NCBI GenBank assembly: GCA_044464485.1
Contig: JBIQLG010000001.1
Coordinates: forward strand, 1-64,000
DNA: 64,000 bases
Source: Terrimesophilobacter sp044464485
Lineage (GTDB): Bacteria; Actinomycetota; Actinomycetes; Actinomycetales; Microbacteriaceae
Direction of reading: 5' to 3'
The translations under genes were made by a program, and so were the position numbers. Shown piece after piece: positions 25,508 through 33,711 of the stretch (position 1 is its first letter; each line of letters begins with the position of its first letter). The notes under the pieces were generated by a model. That model had not been told where the DNA came from. It worked only from the letters and a program-made list of their open reading frames with translations, and ran no database searches.

Positions 25508-27812
25508 CCGGTCGAGCGTGAGCGCGGAACTGCCGCACCCTGCGCGTCGGAATGCGTGGCGCAGGAGCCTCGCGCTGTTTGCATGTTTTTGCGTCGTGGC
25601 GGCAGCATTGCACACGGTTCTACAGGGCTTCGACTGGTGGTTTGTCATCGCCGGCACTGTTCTGGCGGTCATCGGAACTGCCGCGGTGTCGAGAGCGCTC
25701 AGCAGCCGCACCTGGCTTCCCACCCTGCTCGGATCACTTGTGCTTCTTGGCTACCTGACCGTGGCGTTCGCGCGCCAATCAGCTCTTCTCTTCGCCATCC
25801 CCACGCTGGACTCTCTTGCGATCTTCGGTGATCTCGGTCAGGCGGGCGCGCTGTCGATTGCGAGCCAGTCTGTGCCGGCCGTCACGACCGCTGGGTTGAA
25901 CTTCTTGTTGTGCCTTGGGTCTGGCGCTCTCGCCGTCGTCGCCGACCTTCTCGCCGTGACGTGGCGGCGGCCCGCGCTCGCGGGTATTCCGCTTGCCGTT
26001 ATCCTGGCCGTTCCCACGATCATCGGCGTCCAGCTCGCAGACGCTTTCATTTTCCTGCTCGCGGCCGTGGCCTGGCTGATTTTGTTGAGGGCCGGCGACC
26101 CGTTTCCGCAGACGTCGGCGGCATTCGGCATTGGCGCCGCCGTGATCGCCTCAGCGTTGATACTTCCAGTTGCGTTGCCGCACGTGGATGAATCCGATGT
26201 TCGCATGGGCGGTTTCGGCGGTCACGTGGCGAGCGTCAATCCGGTGCTCACCCTCGGAGAAGACCTTCGTCGCGAGGTTCCGCGAACCATTTTGACCTAC
26301 AGCACGCGCTCGGACGAGCCGGAGTACCTCAGACTCGTGAGTCTGCAGAATTTTGGTGCGGAAACCTGGAAACCGGACGCCCCCGTGATCGACCCCGAAC
26401 ATGACCCTTCCGCAATCGGCGCGCCTCCGGGGCTCTCTGCGCGCGTGAGTGTCACACACGACACCACCTGGGTGGATGTCCACAATCTCGGCAGCCCGTG
26501 GCTTCCGGTGCCGTTTCCGGCGACGAGTGTGAGCGGTCTTCGCGGCGAGTGGTTTTGGAATGCCGACGACCTCACGCTCCTGAGTCCGAGCGGGGAAGCC
26601 CGCGGGGAACAATATCGGGTTGAGAGCCTGCACGTCAGCCCGACGCGTGCGCAGCTGGATGCGGCAAGCGGAACTCCGGCGACCTCGCTGGGAAGCGACG
26701 ACAGTGCCCAGAGGCAAAAATACCTTGCGCTCCCGCCGCAATTGCCGCCCGTCATCGCGGCGACCGCGAAGTCTGAGACCGCAACGGCAACGACGGATTT
26801 CGGCCGTGCGCTAGCGCTGCAGGCGTTCTTCCGAGACGGAAATTTCGCCTATTCGGAGACCGCCCCCGCCGACAACGACTACGACGACAGCGGGATGACC
26901 GCCCTCGCGCAGTTCCTCGAGGCACGAAGCGGCTACTGCATCCACTTTGCTTCCGCAATGGCCGTCATGGCCAGAACGCTGGGCATACCCTCCAGAGTCG
27001 CAATTGGCTTCCTGCCGGGAGAAAAGGACGGTACGACGGTCGAGGGCAGAACCGAGTATCGGGTGACCACGCGCAACGTGCACTCGTGGCCCGAGCTGTA
27101 TTTCGAAGGGATCGGGTGGATGAGATTCGAACCCACCCCCGGTCGCGGTGTCGTTCCGCAGTATGCAGAGACAACTCAGCCGGGCAGTCCCGGCACCCCC
27201 GATCCGGCCGACCTGCCCTCAGCGAGTCCCACGCCCACGCCCGCGCCGTCGAGCTCCGCACGTCCGTGGGAGCAAAATGCGGGCCCATTCAACCTCGATG
27301 CGCGCTCCTCGACAGCGTGGCTGTTCTGGGCGGGTGGAGTGGGGGTCGCTCTCGCGTCGCTGCTGCTTGTTCCGGCTCTCGCACGCCGGGTTCAACGTTC
27401 GGTTCGGCTGCGAAGGTTCGAGCGCGGTGTTTCCGTGGCGTCCACCGCCTGGCGTGAAATCGTGTGTACCGCGCGGGACCTCGGGATGGGACTCAGCATC
27501 GCCGCCACTCCGCGAGACACTGCGGCGACCATCGCTCGCGCAGCGAAACTCGATCCGGCGGAAGCGAAAGCTCTCGCGTGGGTACTGGAACTCGTGGAGC
27601 GGCAGAGTTTTGCGGGCGAGCCCGCCGAGCCGCGGTCGCTTCGAGTGGCTCGGGAGAGCGGCGTGACAAGCGACTGGCCGCACCGGGTTCGGGCGTTGCT
27701 GCGCGGCCTTCGCGCGCACGCAGCCTGGCGGGCGCGCATGGTCGCGATCGTCGCGCCGGTGTCGCTCTGGGATCGTCGGACATCCGCTTCGTATGTCAAC
27801 TGCGGGGACTGA
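25494..27812 (+). CDS. TgpA-type transglutaminase-like membrane protein, copy 2
   Basis: 772 aa. N-terminal membrane helices, extracellular transglutaminase core and a single helix near 615-640. Catalytic elements: Cys in RSGYCIHFASAMAVMART (near 480, the same position as copy 1), His in VHSWPELYF, and WMRFEPTPGRG. A Pro/Ser/Thr-rich linker sits before the last helix. GTG 25494 is chosen because it follows the DUF58 overlap; the longer frame upstream is not needed. Its last 17 bp overlap the convergent ATPase gene. Confidence 0.87.
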   Translation: MASSDRSSVSAELPHPARRNAWRRSLALFACFCVVAAALHTVLQGFDWWFVIAGTVLAVIGTAAVSRALSSRTWLPTLLGSLVLLGYLTVAFARQSALLFAIPTLDSLAIFGDLGQAGALSIASQSVPAVTTAGLNFLLCLGSGALAVVADLLAVTWRRPALAGIPLAVILAVPTIIGVQLADAFIFLLAAVAWLILLRAGDPFPQTSAAFGIGAAVIASALILPVALPHVDESDVRMGGFGGHVASVNPVLTLGEDLRREVPRTILTYSTRSDEPEYLRLVSLQNFGAETWKPDAPVIDPEHDPSAIGAPPGLSARVSVTHDTTWVDVHNLGSPWLPVPFPATSVSGLRGEWFWNADDLTLLSPSGEARGEQYRVESLHVSPTRAQLDAASGTPATSLGSDDSAQRQKYLALPPQLPPVIAATAKSETATATTDFGRALALQAFFRDGNFAYSETAPADNDYDDSGMTALAQFLEARSGYCIHFASAMAVMARTLGIPSRVAIGFLPGEKDGTTVEGRTEYRVTTRNVHSWPELYFEGIGWMRFEPTPGRGVVPQYAETTQPGSPGTPDPADLPSASPTPTPAPSSSARPWEQNAGPFNLDARSSTAWLFWAGGVGVALASLLLVPALARRVQRSVRLRRFERGVSVASTAWREIVCTARDLGMGLSIAATPRDTAATIARAAKLDPAEAKALAWVLELVERQSFAGEPAEPRSLRVARESGVTSDWPHRVRALLRGLRAHAAWRARMVAIVAPVSLWDRRTSASYVNCGD

Positions 27813-28602
27813 ACGCTATCGTGGGGCGCTGCCCCTCCCTCTGAATGACGTCGGCGGAGACTTCATACACCTCGTCGATGAGCTCGGGTGTGAGACACGT
27901 CGAGGTTGACCCGGCCGCGACGACGCGTCCGTGATGGAGAACGACAATGCTGTCGCTCCAACCTGCCGCGAGAGTCAGATCGTGCAGTGCGGCGATCACC
28001 GTAACGCCGCCTCGGGCCAAGTCGTTCAGAAGTTCCAGCGTCGCCAACTGGGCCGCAATGTCCAGATGATTGGTCGGCTCGTCCAGCAGCAGCAGGCGAG
28101 GTTCCTGCGCAAGAGCTCGGGCCAGGACCACGCGCTGGCGCTCGCCGCCCGAGAGCTCCGTGATATCGCGATCGGCAAAGCCGCTCATTCCCACCGTGTG
28201 CAGAGCCTCGCGCACGACGGCGCGATCGTGAGGAGAATCCTGGGCGAAGAGACCCTGGTGGGGGATCCGGCCCAGGGCCACGACCTCTGCCACGGAGAGC
28301 GAAAGCTCGGTAGCGGACTCCTGTTCCGCCAGTGCTACGGTGCGTGCTCGTTCTCGACGCGTGACGCTCGTCAGATCGTCTCCGTCAAAACGGATGACCC
28401 CGCTTGACGCGCCAAGTACGTGGGCGAGTCCGTGCAGCAGAGTCGACTTGCCGGAGCCATTCGGGCCGATGAGGGCGGTGACGCTTCCGCGCGCGGCCGA
28501 AATGTCGACGCCGTCGACGATGAGGTGCCCATCCCGATGCAGCGTGAGCCGCCGAGTGAGGAGCCCTTCGCCGTGGGAGGCGTCAGTTTGCCGTCTGGTC
28601 AC
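27796..28602 (-). CDS. ABC transporter ATPase, proposed F420-0 importer
   Basis: 268 aa. FecE/BtuD-type ATPase. Walker A LIGPNGSGKSTLLHGL, Q-loop LAEQE, signature LSGGERQRVVLARAL, Walker B LLLLDEPTNHLDI. Together with the next two genes it forms the actinobacterial three-gene cassette described in TIGRFAMs (F420-0_ABC_ATP, ABCperm, ABCperi) as a proposed F420-0 uptake system; the assignment rests on genomic association, not biochemistry. GTG 28602 overlaps the permease stop (GTGA). Siderophore, haem or cobalamin import would be the generic alternative. Confidence 0.78.
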   Translation of the reverse strand: MTRRQTDASHGEGLLTRRLTLHRDGHLIVDGVDISAARGSVTALIGPNGSGKSTLLHGLAHVLGASSGVIRFDGDDLTSVTRRERARTVALAEQESATELSLSVAEVVALGRIPHQGLFAQDSPHDRAVVREALHTVGMSGFADRDITELSGGERQRVVLARALAQEPRLLLLDEPTNHLDIAAQLATLELLNDLARGGVTVIAALHDLTLAAGWSDSIVVLHHGRVVAAGSTSTCLTPELIDEVYEVSADVIQREGQRPTIAFSPRS

Positions 28603-29612
28603 GAGTTGACCTTCCTGCGTGCAAGCAGGGCCGCGAATACCGGCGCTCCGATGAGCGCAGTCACAATACCGACGGGAAGTTCTCGCGGCTCGAACAGAGA
28701 ACGCGCCGCCGTATCCGCCCACATGAGAAAGCTTGCCCCGACGAGGGCGGAAAGAGGCAGCAGGAGCCTGTGCCGCGGCCCAACCATGAGGCGCACCGCG
28801 TGCGGCAGAATGAGGCCGACAAAGCCGATGGCGCCGCTCACCGAAACCATCGCACCCGTGAGCACAGCGGCGGCGGTCAGCATGATCCACCGTGTAGCGG
28901 GCACGTTGATGCCGAGAGTCGCTGCAGTGGTGTCGCCGAATGCGAAAGCATCCAGCACGCGACCGCTCATCATGATCGGGATGCCCGCAACGACAATGGC
29001 GATGACCGCGATGGCGACAGCGGGCCAGCGCGCTCCCGCCAGAGATCCGAGAAGCCAGCCGAGGATTTCACGATACGAGTCGCCCGTGACGGTCCAGAAG
29101 ATGATGAGGCTCGTCAACGCCCCCGCGAGAGCCGATACGGCGATTCCCGCGAGGATCGTTCTGGCGGGCGTGATGCGGCCGAATGCGCCGGCGAGCAGCA
29201 GGGTTACGGCCAGGGCTGCCATCGCGCCCACGAATGCGGCGAACGGCAGCAGCAGCGCGCTGCCGAGCAAAATCACGGCGACGGCGCCGAGGGAGGCACC
29301 GGAGGAAAGGCCGAGCAAATAGGGATCCGCGAGCGGGTTGCGCGTGATTGCCTGCATGACCACACCGGCGAGGGCGAGGCCCGCGCCCACGGCTCCCGCT
29401 GTGAGAACTCTCGGCAGCCGCAAATCCCACACGATGCTGTCCCGCAACGGCGTGAGTGGGCTCGAACCGAAACCCAGATGGTGCAGGATGGAGCCCCACA
29501 CTTCGGCGGGGCCGAGCCCAGCGGGGCCGAACGTGATCGCGAACGTCACGGACGCGACCACGAGCGCCGTGAGTGCGACGCTCCACACCGTACCCTTCGC
29601 GGTGCTACCCAA
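28599..29612 (-). CDS. FecCD/BtuC-type ABC permease, proposed F420-0 importer
   Basis: 337 aa. About nine to ten membrane helices. Family marks are RLPRVLTAGAVGAGLALAGVVMQAITRNPLADPYLLGLSSGA and, near the C-terminus, GAIGFVGLILPHAVR and ELPVGIVTALIGAPVFAALL (quoted in pieces: the conserved NPLADPYLLG and GFVGLILPH motifs). Its ends overlap both neighbours (8 bp with the lipoprotein gene, 4 bp with the ATPase), so the three are one translation-coupled unit. Confidence 0.78.
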   Translation of the reverse strand: MGSTAKGTVWSVALTALVVASVTFAITFGPAGLGPAEVWGSILHHLGFGSSPLTPLRDSIVWDLRLPRVLTAGAVGAGLALAGVVMQAITRNPLADPYLLGLSSGASLGAVAVILLGSALLLPFAAFVGAMAALAVTLLLAGAFGRITPARTILAGIAVSALAGALTSLIIFWTVTGDSYREILGWLLGSLAGARWPAVAIAVIAIVVAGIPIMMSGRVLDAFAFGDTTAATLGINVPATRWIMLTAAAVLTGAMVSVSGAIGFVGLILPHAVRLMVGPRHRLLLPLSALVGASFLMWADTAARSLFEPRELPVGIVTALIGAPVFAALLARRKVNS

Positions 29613-30594
29613 AGCTGATCGCTTTCAGTTGCGTGGCGAGCTCCGCTGCCGCATCCGCCGTGCGCACTCCCGCCTCGCTCGCGGCGAACGGCACAATGAG
29701 GTAACGGTGGTTCTTTACCGCATCCAGTTTCGCGGTGGCGGGGTTGCCTTCGAGCACGCCGATCTTTTTCTGCTGCGTGCTCCAGCTCGCGTCCACGAGA
29801 ACGATGACGTCGGGGTTTGCCGCAACGACGCTTTCCCAGTTGTAGCTCGCCCAGGTGTCGTTCACGTTCGCCGCGATGTTGCGCACTCCGATCGTGTCGA
29901 GAATGAGTTGCGGGGCCCCGATGCCGGCTCCCACATACGGAATGTCGGAACCCGAGGAAAACCACAGCGCCGAGAGACCGCGGTTATCCTTGTGGATGGA
30001 TTTCAGCGTGTCATGTTGCTGCGCGAGGAGGGCCGCGTCGTCGACGCCGAAAAGCGCGGCGATCTGGTTGATTTCGCGGTCGATGTCGTCGAACGTCAGC
30101 CGTTTCGGTTGATAGGCGGCTTCCTTGCATGCGGACGGCGAAACATAGGTGCGGATGCCGAGGCTAGCGAGTTCCGCGCGCGTTCCGGCTCCATCGGCCG
30201 AGAAATTGGACTCCCACCCGGCGTAAACGAAGTCCGGGTTGGTGCCCAGGACCACCTCTTCGGAGGGCACCTTTTCGGCCAACACCGGCAGGTCTGCGGC
30301 TTCCGCAGACCATTTCGCGGGCACGGGACCATCCTGAAACGCGGTTCCCACAATGCGGTCTCCGAGGCCGAGAGCAAGAAGCATCTCGGTGGACGTCGAC
30401 TTGATGGTGACGACGCGCTGCGGGGGATCCGCGAGCGGTACGGTCACTCCGCAATTGTCGATGGATGCCGATGCGGAATTGGGTGCCGTGGATGGTGCGG
30501 CGTGAGGTGCGGAAGTTGCGGTGCAGGCGGTCAACACCGCGCAGCAGGCGGCGATGATGACCGGCGGGAACGCGCGGCGAGTGAATTGCGGCAT
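29605..30594 (-). CDS. Substrate-binding lipoprotein, proposed F420-0 importer
   Basis: 329 aa. Type-III (BtuF/FepB-like) binding protein with lipobox LTAC (Cys 24). Conserved blocks: VTIKSTSTEMLLALGLGDRI, LWFSSGSDIPYVGAGIGAPQ, NVNDTWASYNWESVVAANPD and VDASWSTQQKKIGVLEGNPA. The last, with its DASW-S-x-x-KK pattern, resembles the F420-0_ABCperi group as I recall it. The start ATG 30594 leaves a clean signal peptide; longer frames upstream lack one. Cofactor identity is inferred from family and context (cofE, fgd nearby). Confidence 0.78.
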   Translation of the reverse strand: MPQFTRRAFPPVIIAACCAVLTACTATSAPHAAPSTAPNSASASIDNCGVTVPLADPPQRVVTIKSTSTEMLLALGLGDRIVGTAFQDGPVPAKWSAEAADLPVLAEKVPSEEVVLGTNPDFVYAGWESNFSADGAGTRAELASLGIRTYVSPSACKEAAYQPKRLTFDDIDREINQIAALFGVDDAALLAQQHDTLKSIHKDNRGLSALWFSSGSDIPYVGAGIGAPQLILDTIGVRNIAANVNDTWASYNWESVVAANPDVIVLVDASWSTQQKKIGVLEGNPATAKLDAVKNHRYLIVPFAASEAGVRTADAAAELATQLKAISFG

Positions 30595-30747
30595 GTGGTC
30601 TCCGGATGTGCGCACGATGGACTGCCTACCGAAATTTCGATGGCCAACCAGCCGCCCCAGATCCGGAACGCCCACACCCCACCACATCCGGCGAGGGGGT
30701 TGAGTACCCACAATACTCGCTCGGTGCGGCGGGGGCGGGCGTCAAGG

Positions 30748-30774
30748 CCCTCAGAGTGCTAGGTGTTCTGAGGG
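30748..30774 (-). terminator. Hairpin at the 3' end of mmsA
   Basis: CCCTCAG (30748-30754) and CTGAGGG (30768-30774) form a perfect 7-bp stem whose 13-nt loop contains the mmsA stop codon. There is no U-run. It may end the long catabolic operon, or only slow RNA decay, ahead of the importer genes. Confidence 0.4.
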
Positions 30775-32252
30775 AACCCGAGGTTGATTCCGCCGTGGCT
30801 TGGATCGAGCCAGCGCGCGGTAACGACCTTCTCCCGCGTGAAGAACGCGACACCGGCGGGGCCGTAGGCTTTCGCGTCGCCGAACGCCGAATCCTTCCAG
30901 CCGCCGAACGAATGGTATGCGACGGGCACGGGGATGGGAACGTTCACGCCGACCATCCCTGCCTCGACCTCGTGCTGATACCGCCGCGCAGCTCCGCCGT
31001 CGTTCGTGAAGATCGCGGTGCCGTTGCCGTACGGGCTCCGGTTGATGAGCGCGAGCCCCGCCTCATAGGAGGGCACCCGGATGATGGACAGGATCGGCCC
31101 GAAAATCTCGTGCTGGTACACGTCGGAGTCGGTGCTCACGCCATCGAGCAGGGTGGGGCCGAGCCAGAACCCGGCTGCCTCGCCGTCGACCTCGATGCCG
31201 CGGCCGTCGACGACAACCGTCGCACCATCCTTCGCGGCGAGGTCGATGTAGGAGGCGACCTTGTCGCGGTGGGCCTCGGTGATGAGCGGTCCCATGTCGC
31301 AATTGCGCATGCCGTCTCCGACCTTCAGGCCCTTCATGCGCTCCGTGATCTTCGCGATGAGGTCATCCGCGACCGGCTCCACGGCGACGAGTACGCTGAT
31401 CGCCATGCACCGCTCGCCCGCCGACCCGAATCCCGCGTTGACCGCCGCGTCCGCGGTGAGGTCGAGGTCGGCATCCGGCAGCACGAGCATGTGGTTCTTC
31501 GCCCCGCCGAGCGCCTGCACGCGCTTGCCGTGCTTCGACGCCGTCTCGTAGATGTACTTCGCGATGGGCGTGGAGCCGACGAACGACACGGCCTTGATGT
31601 CGGGGTGCTCGAGCAGAGCATCCACCGATTCCTTGTCCCCGTGCACGACGTTGAACACGCCCTTCGGCAGCCCGGCCTCGATGAACAGCTCCGCCATCCA
31701 GTTCGCCGCCGACGGGTCCTTCTCCGAGGGCTTCAGCACGACCGTGTTTCCGGCCGCGATCGCGATGGGGAAGAACCACATCGGCACCATGGCCGGAAAG
31801 TTGAACGGACTGATGATCGCGACCGCGCCGAGCGGCTGGCGCAGCGTGTACACGTCGACACCCGTCGACACGTTCTCCGAGAAGTCGCCCTTCACGAGGC
31901 TCGGCATGCCGAGCGCGAACTCGACGACCTCGATACCGCGCGCGACCTCGCCGCGGGCATCCGACGTGACCTTGCCGTGCTCGGCCGTGAGGATGTCCGC
32001 CAGGTCGTTGCGGCGCGCGTTCAGCAGTTCGCGGTAGCGGTACAGCACCGCCTGGCGGTTCGCCTGCGAGGTGTCGCGCCAGGCCGGGTATGCCGCGGTC
32101 GCCGCCGCCACCGCCGTGTCGACATCCGCAACGCTGGCCAGAGCCACGTTTTTGGCGACGACCCCCGTCGCCGGGTTGAACACGGGGGAGGTGCGCGTGG
32201 ACTCACCCTTGTGGGACGCACCGTTGATGTAGTGGACGAGTGTTTCAGTCAT
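30759..32252 (-). CDS. mmsA: CoA-acylating methylmalonate/malonate-semialdehyde dehydrogenase
   Basis: 497 aa, usual length. Converts malonate or methylmalonate semialdehyde with CoA and NAD+ to acetyl- or propionyl-CoA plus CO2. ALDH-fold signatures: IISPFNFPAMVPMWFFPIA, GDKESVDALLEHPDI, SFVGSTPIAKYIYE, the catalytic cysteine in GSAGERCMAISV (near residue 282), EIFGPILSIIRV. In this operon it would finish beta-alanine breakdown after transamination. ATG 32252 has an AAAAGA-type ribosome site. Confidence 0.92.
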   Translation of the reverse strand: MTETLVHYINGASHKGESTRTSPVFNPATGVVAKNVALASVADVDTAVAAATAAYPAWRDTSQANRQAVLYRYRELLNARRNDLADILTAEHGKVTSDARGEVARGIEVVEFALGMPSLVKGDFSENVSTGVDVYTLRQPLGAVAIISPFNFPAMVPMWFFPIAIAAGNTVVLKPSEKDPSAANWMAELFIEAGLPKGVFNVVHGDKESVDALLEHPDIKAVSFVGSTPIAKYIYETASKHGKRVQALGGAKNHMLVLPDADLDLTADAAVNAGFGSAGERCMAISVLVAVEPVADDLIAKITERMKGLKVGDGMRNCDMGPLITEAHRDKVASYIDLAAKDGATVVVDGRGIEVDGEAAGFWLGPTLLDGVSTDSDVYQHEIFGPILSIIRVPSYEAGLALINRSPYGNGTAIFTNDGGAARRYQHEVEAGMVGVNVPIPVPVAYHSFGGWKDSAFGDAKAYGPAGVAFFTREKVVTARWLDPSHGGINLGFPQNT

Positions 32253-32289
32253 GATCTTTTCTTTTCGTAGTGGGTGAATGCGCAACTCG

Positions 32290-33630
32290 TCAGGAGAGCA
32301 GGTCGAGGGAGAGCACCTCGTCGTAGATGGCCATCGCCTCTGCGACTTCCGCGTCGGTGACGACGCACGGCGGCACCACGTGGATGCGGTTCTCCGAAAT
32401 GAACGGCAGCAGGTTGCGCGCAACGAGTTCGGACTTGACCTTCCCCATGACCGCGGCACTCACCGGAGTGCGCGAGTCACGGTCGGCGACAAGCTCGACG
32501 GCCCAGAACACGCCCGTGCCGCGCACATCGCCCACGATCGGGTGATCCGCCTTCAGTTTCGCGAGCGCCGGCGCGATAACGTCCCGGCCAATCCGCGCAG
32601 CGTTCTTCACGATCCCCTCGGATTCCATGGCGTCGAGAGCGGCGACGATGGATGCCGCGGCGAGCGGATGCCCGCTGTAGGTGAGACCGCCGGGGAATAC
32701 CGCGTCGTCGAATGTGTGCGCAATCGGATCCGAGATGAGCACGCCGCCGACGGGAACGTAACCCGAGTTCACGCCCTTCGCGAAGGTGATGAGGTCCGGC
32801 ACGACATCGTACGCGTCGAGCGCGAACCAGTTTCCCGTGCGACCGAAGCCCGCCATGACCTCGTCGAGGATCATCACGAGCTCGTACTTGTCGCACAGCG
32901 CACGGACGCCCTCGAGGTAGCCGGGCGGCGGCATGAGGATGCCGGCGGTGCCCGGAATGGTTTCGAGCAGCACGGCGGCGATTCCCGCCGGACCCTCGCT
33001 CTGGATGACGCGTTCGAGGTGGTGAAGCGCGCGCTCCGACTCCTGCTCGGCGCTCGTCGACCAGAATTCGCTGCGGTACTCGTACGGGCCGAAGAAGTGC
33101 GCGTGCCCGCGCGCGAACTCGTTTGCGACGCGCCGCCAGTCCCCGGTGGAGACAATTGCCGCACCGGTGTTGCCGTGGTACGAGCGGTAGGTCGACAGGA
33201 TCTTGTCGCGGCCAGTGTGCAGGCGCGCCATGCGGATTGCGTTCTCGTTCGCATCCGCGCCGCCGTTCGTGAAGAAGACTTTATTGAAGCCTTCCGGAGC
33301 CCGCTCGACGATGCGCTTGGCTGCCTGTCCGCGCTGCAGGTTAGCGGTCGCGGGCGCGATCGTGGAGAGCGTTTCGGCCTGTTTCTGGATGGCGGCGACC
33401 ACGGCGGGATGCTGGTGGCCGATATTGACGTTCACGAGCTGGCTGGAGAAATCAAGATAAGTGCGACCGGAGTTGTCCCACACGCGGCATCCGAGGCCGC
33501 CGGAGATGACGAAGGGTGTCAACTTTGCCTGCGCTGACCAGGAATGGAAAACGTAGGAATCAAGCTCGATGGTTTTCGCATCGAGCTCGGCGCCGCTGGC
33601 AGCGGAACCCATTGAGGTGGTGTCGGTCAC
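32290..33630 (-). CDS. Class III omega-aminotransferase, probable beta-alanine transaminase
   Basis: 446 aa PLP enzyme. The cofactor lysine is K285 in DLITFAKGVNSGY; the PLP-binding DEVMAGFGRTG and FTNGGADANENAIRMAR motifs are intact. Family members move the amino group of beta-alanine, taurine or putrescine to pyruvate or 2-oxoglutarate. Between pyrimidine-degradation enzymes and MmsA the natural substrate is beta-alanine (or 3-aminoisobutyrate from thymine), giving malonate semialdehyde. GTG start at 33630. Confidence 0.88.
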   Translation of the reverse strand: MTDTTSMGSAASGAELDAKTIELDSYVFHSWSAQAKLTPFVISGGLGCRVWDNSGRTYLDFSSQLVNVNIGHQHPAVVAAIQKQAETLSTIAPATANLQRGQAAKRIVERAPEGFNKVFFTNGGADANENAIRMARLHTGRDKILSTYRSYHGNTGAAIVSTGDWRRVANEFARGHAHFFGPYEYRSEFWSTSAEQESERALHHLERVIQSEGPAGIAAVLLETIPGTAGILMPPPGYLEGVRALCDKYELVMILDEVMAGFGRTGNWFALDAYDVVPDLITFAKGVNSGYVPVGGVLISDPIAHTFDDAVFPGGLTYSGHPLAAASIVAALDAMESEGIVKNAARIGRDVIAPALAKLKADHPIVGDVRGTGVFWAVELVADRDSRTPVSAAVMGKVKSELVARNLLPFISENRIHVVPPCVVTDAEVAEAMAIYDEVLSLDLLS

Positions 33631-33672
33631 GGTCTATCGTGCTTCTTTCTTGGTTGGTGTTGCAGTGGTGGT

Positions 33673-33702
33673 GGGTGGGCGGTCACAGAGCGCCGCCCAC
33701 CC
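33673..33702 (-). promoter_or_regulatory. Strong intercistronic hairpin after the binding-protein gene
   Basis: GGGTGGGCGG (33673-33682) and CCGCCCACCC (33693-33702) form a perfect 10-bp GC stem with a 10-nt loop, in the 81-bp gap between the binding-protein stop and the aminotransferase start. No U-run follows on the minus strand. It likely acts as a partial terminator or 3' stabiliser that raises the binding-protein message over the downstream genes. Confidence 0.6.
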
Positions 33703-33711
33703 GGGTGGTAC

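Noticed and set aside
30595..30758. Cobalamin riboswitch upstream of the FecCD-type importer
   Set aside because: No B12-box or other conserved riboswitch core was found in this 164-bp gap.
30606..32270. 554-aa plus-strand frame opposite mmsA
   Set aside because: Shadow of mmsA; His/Arg/Val-Glu rich, no motif.
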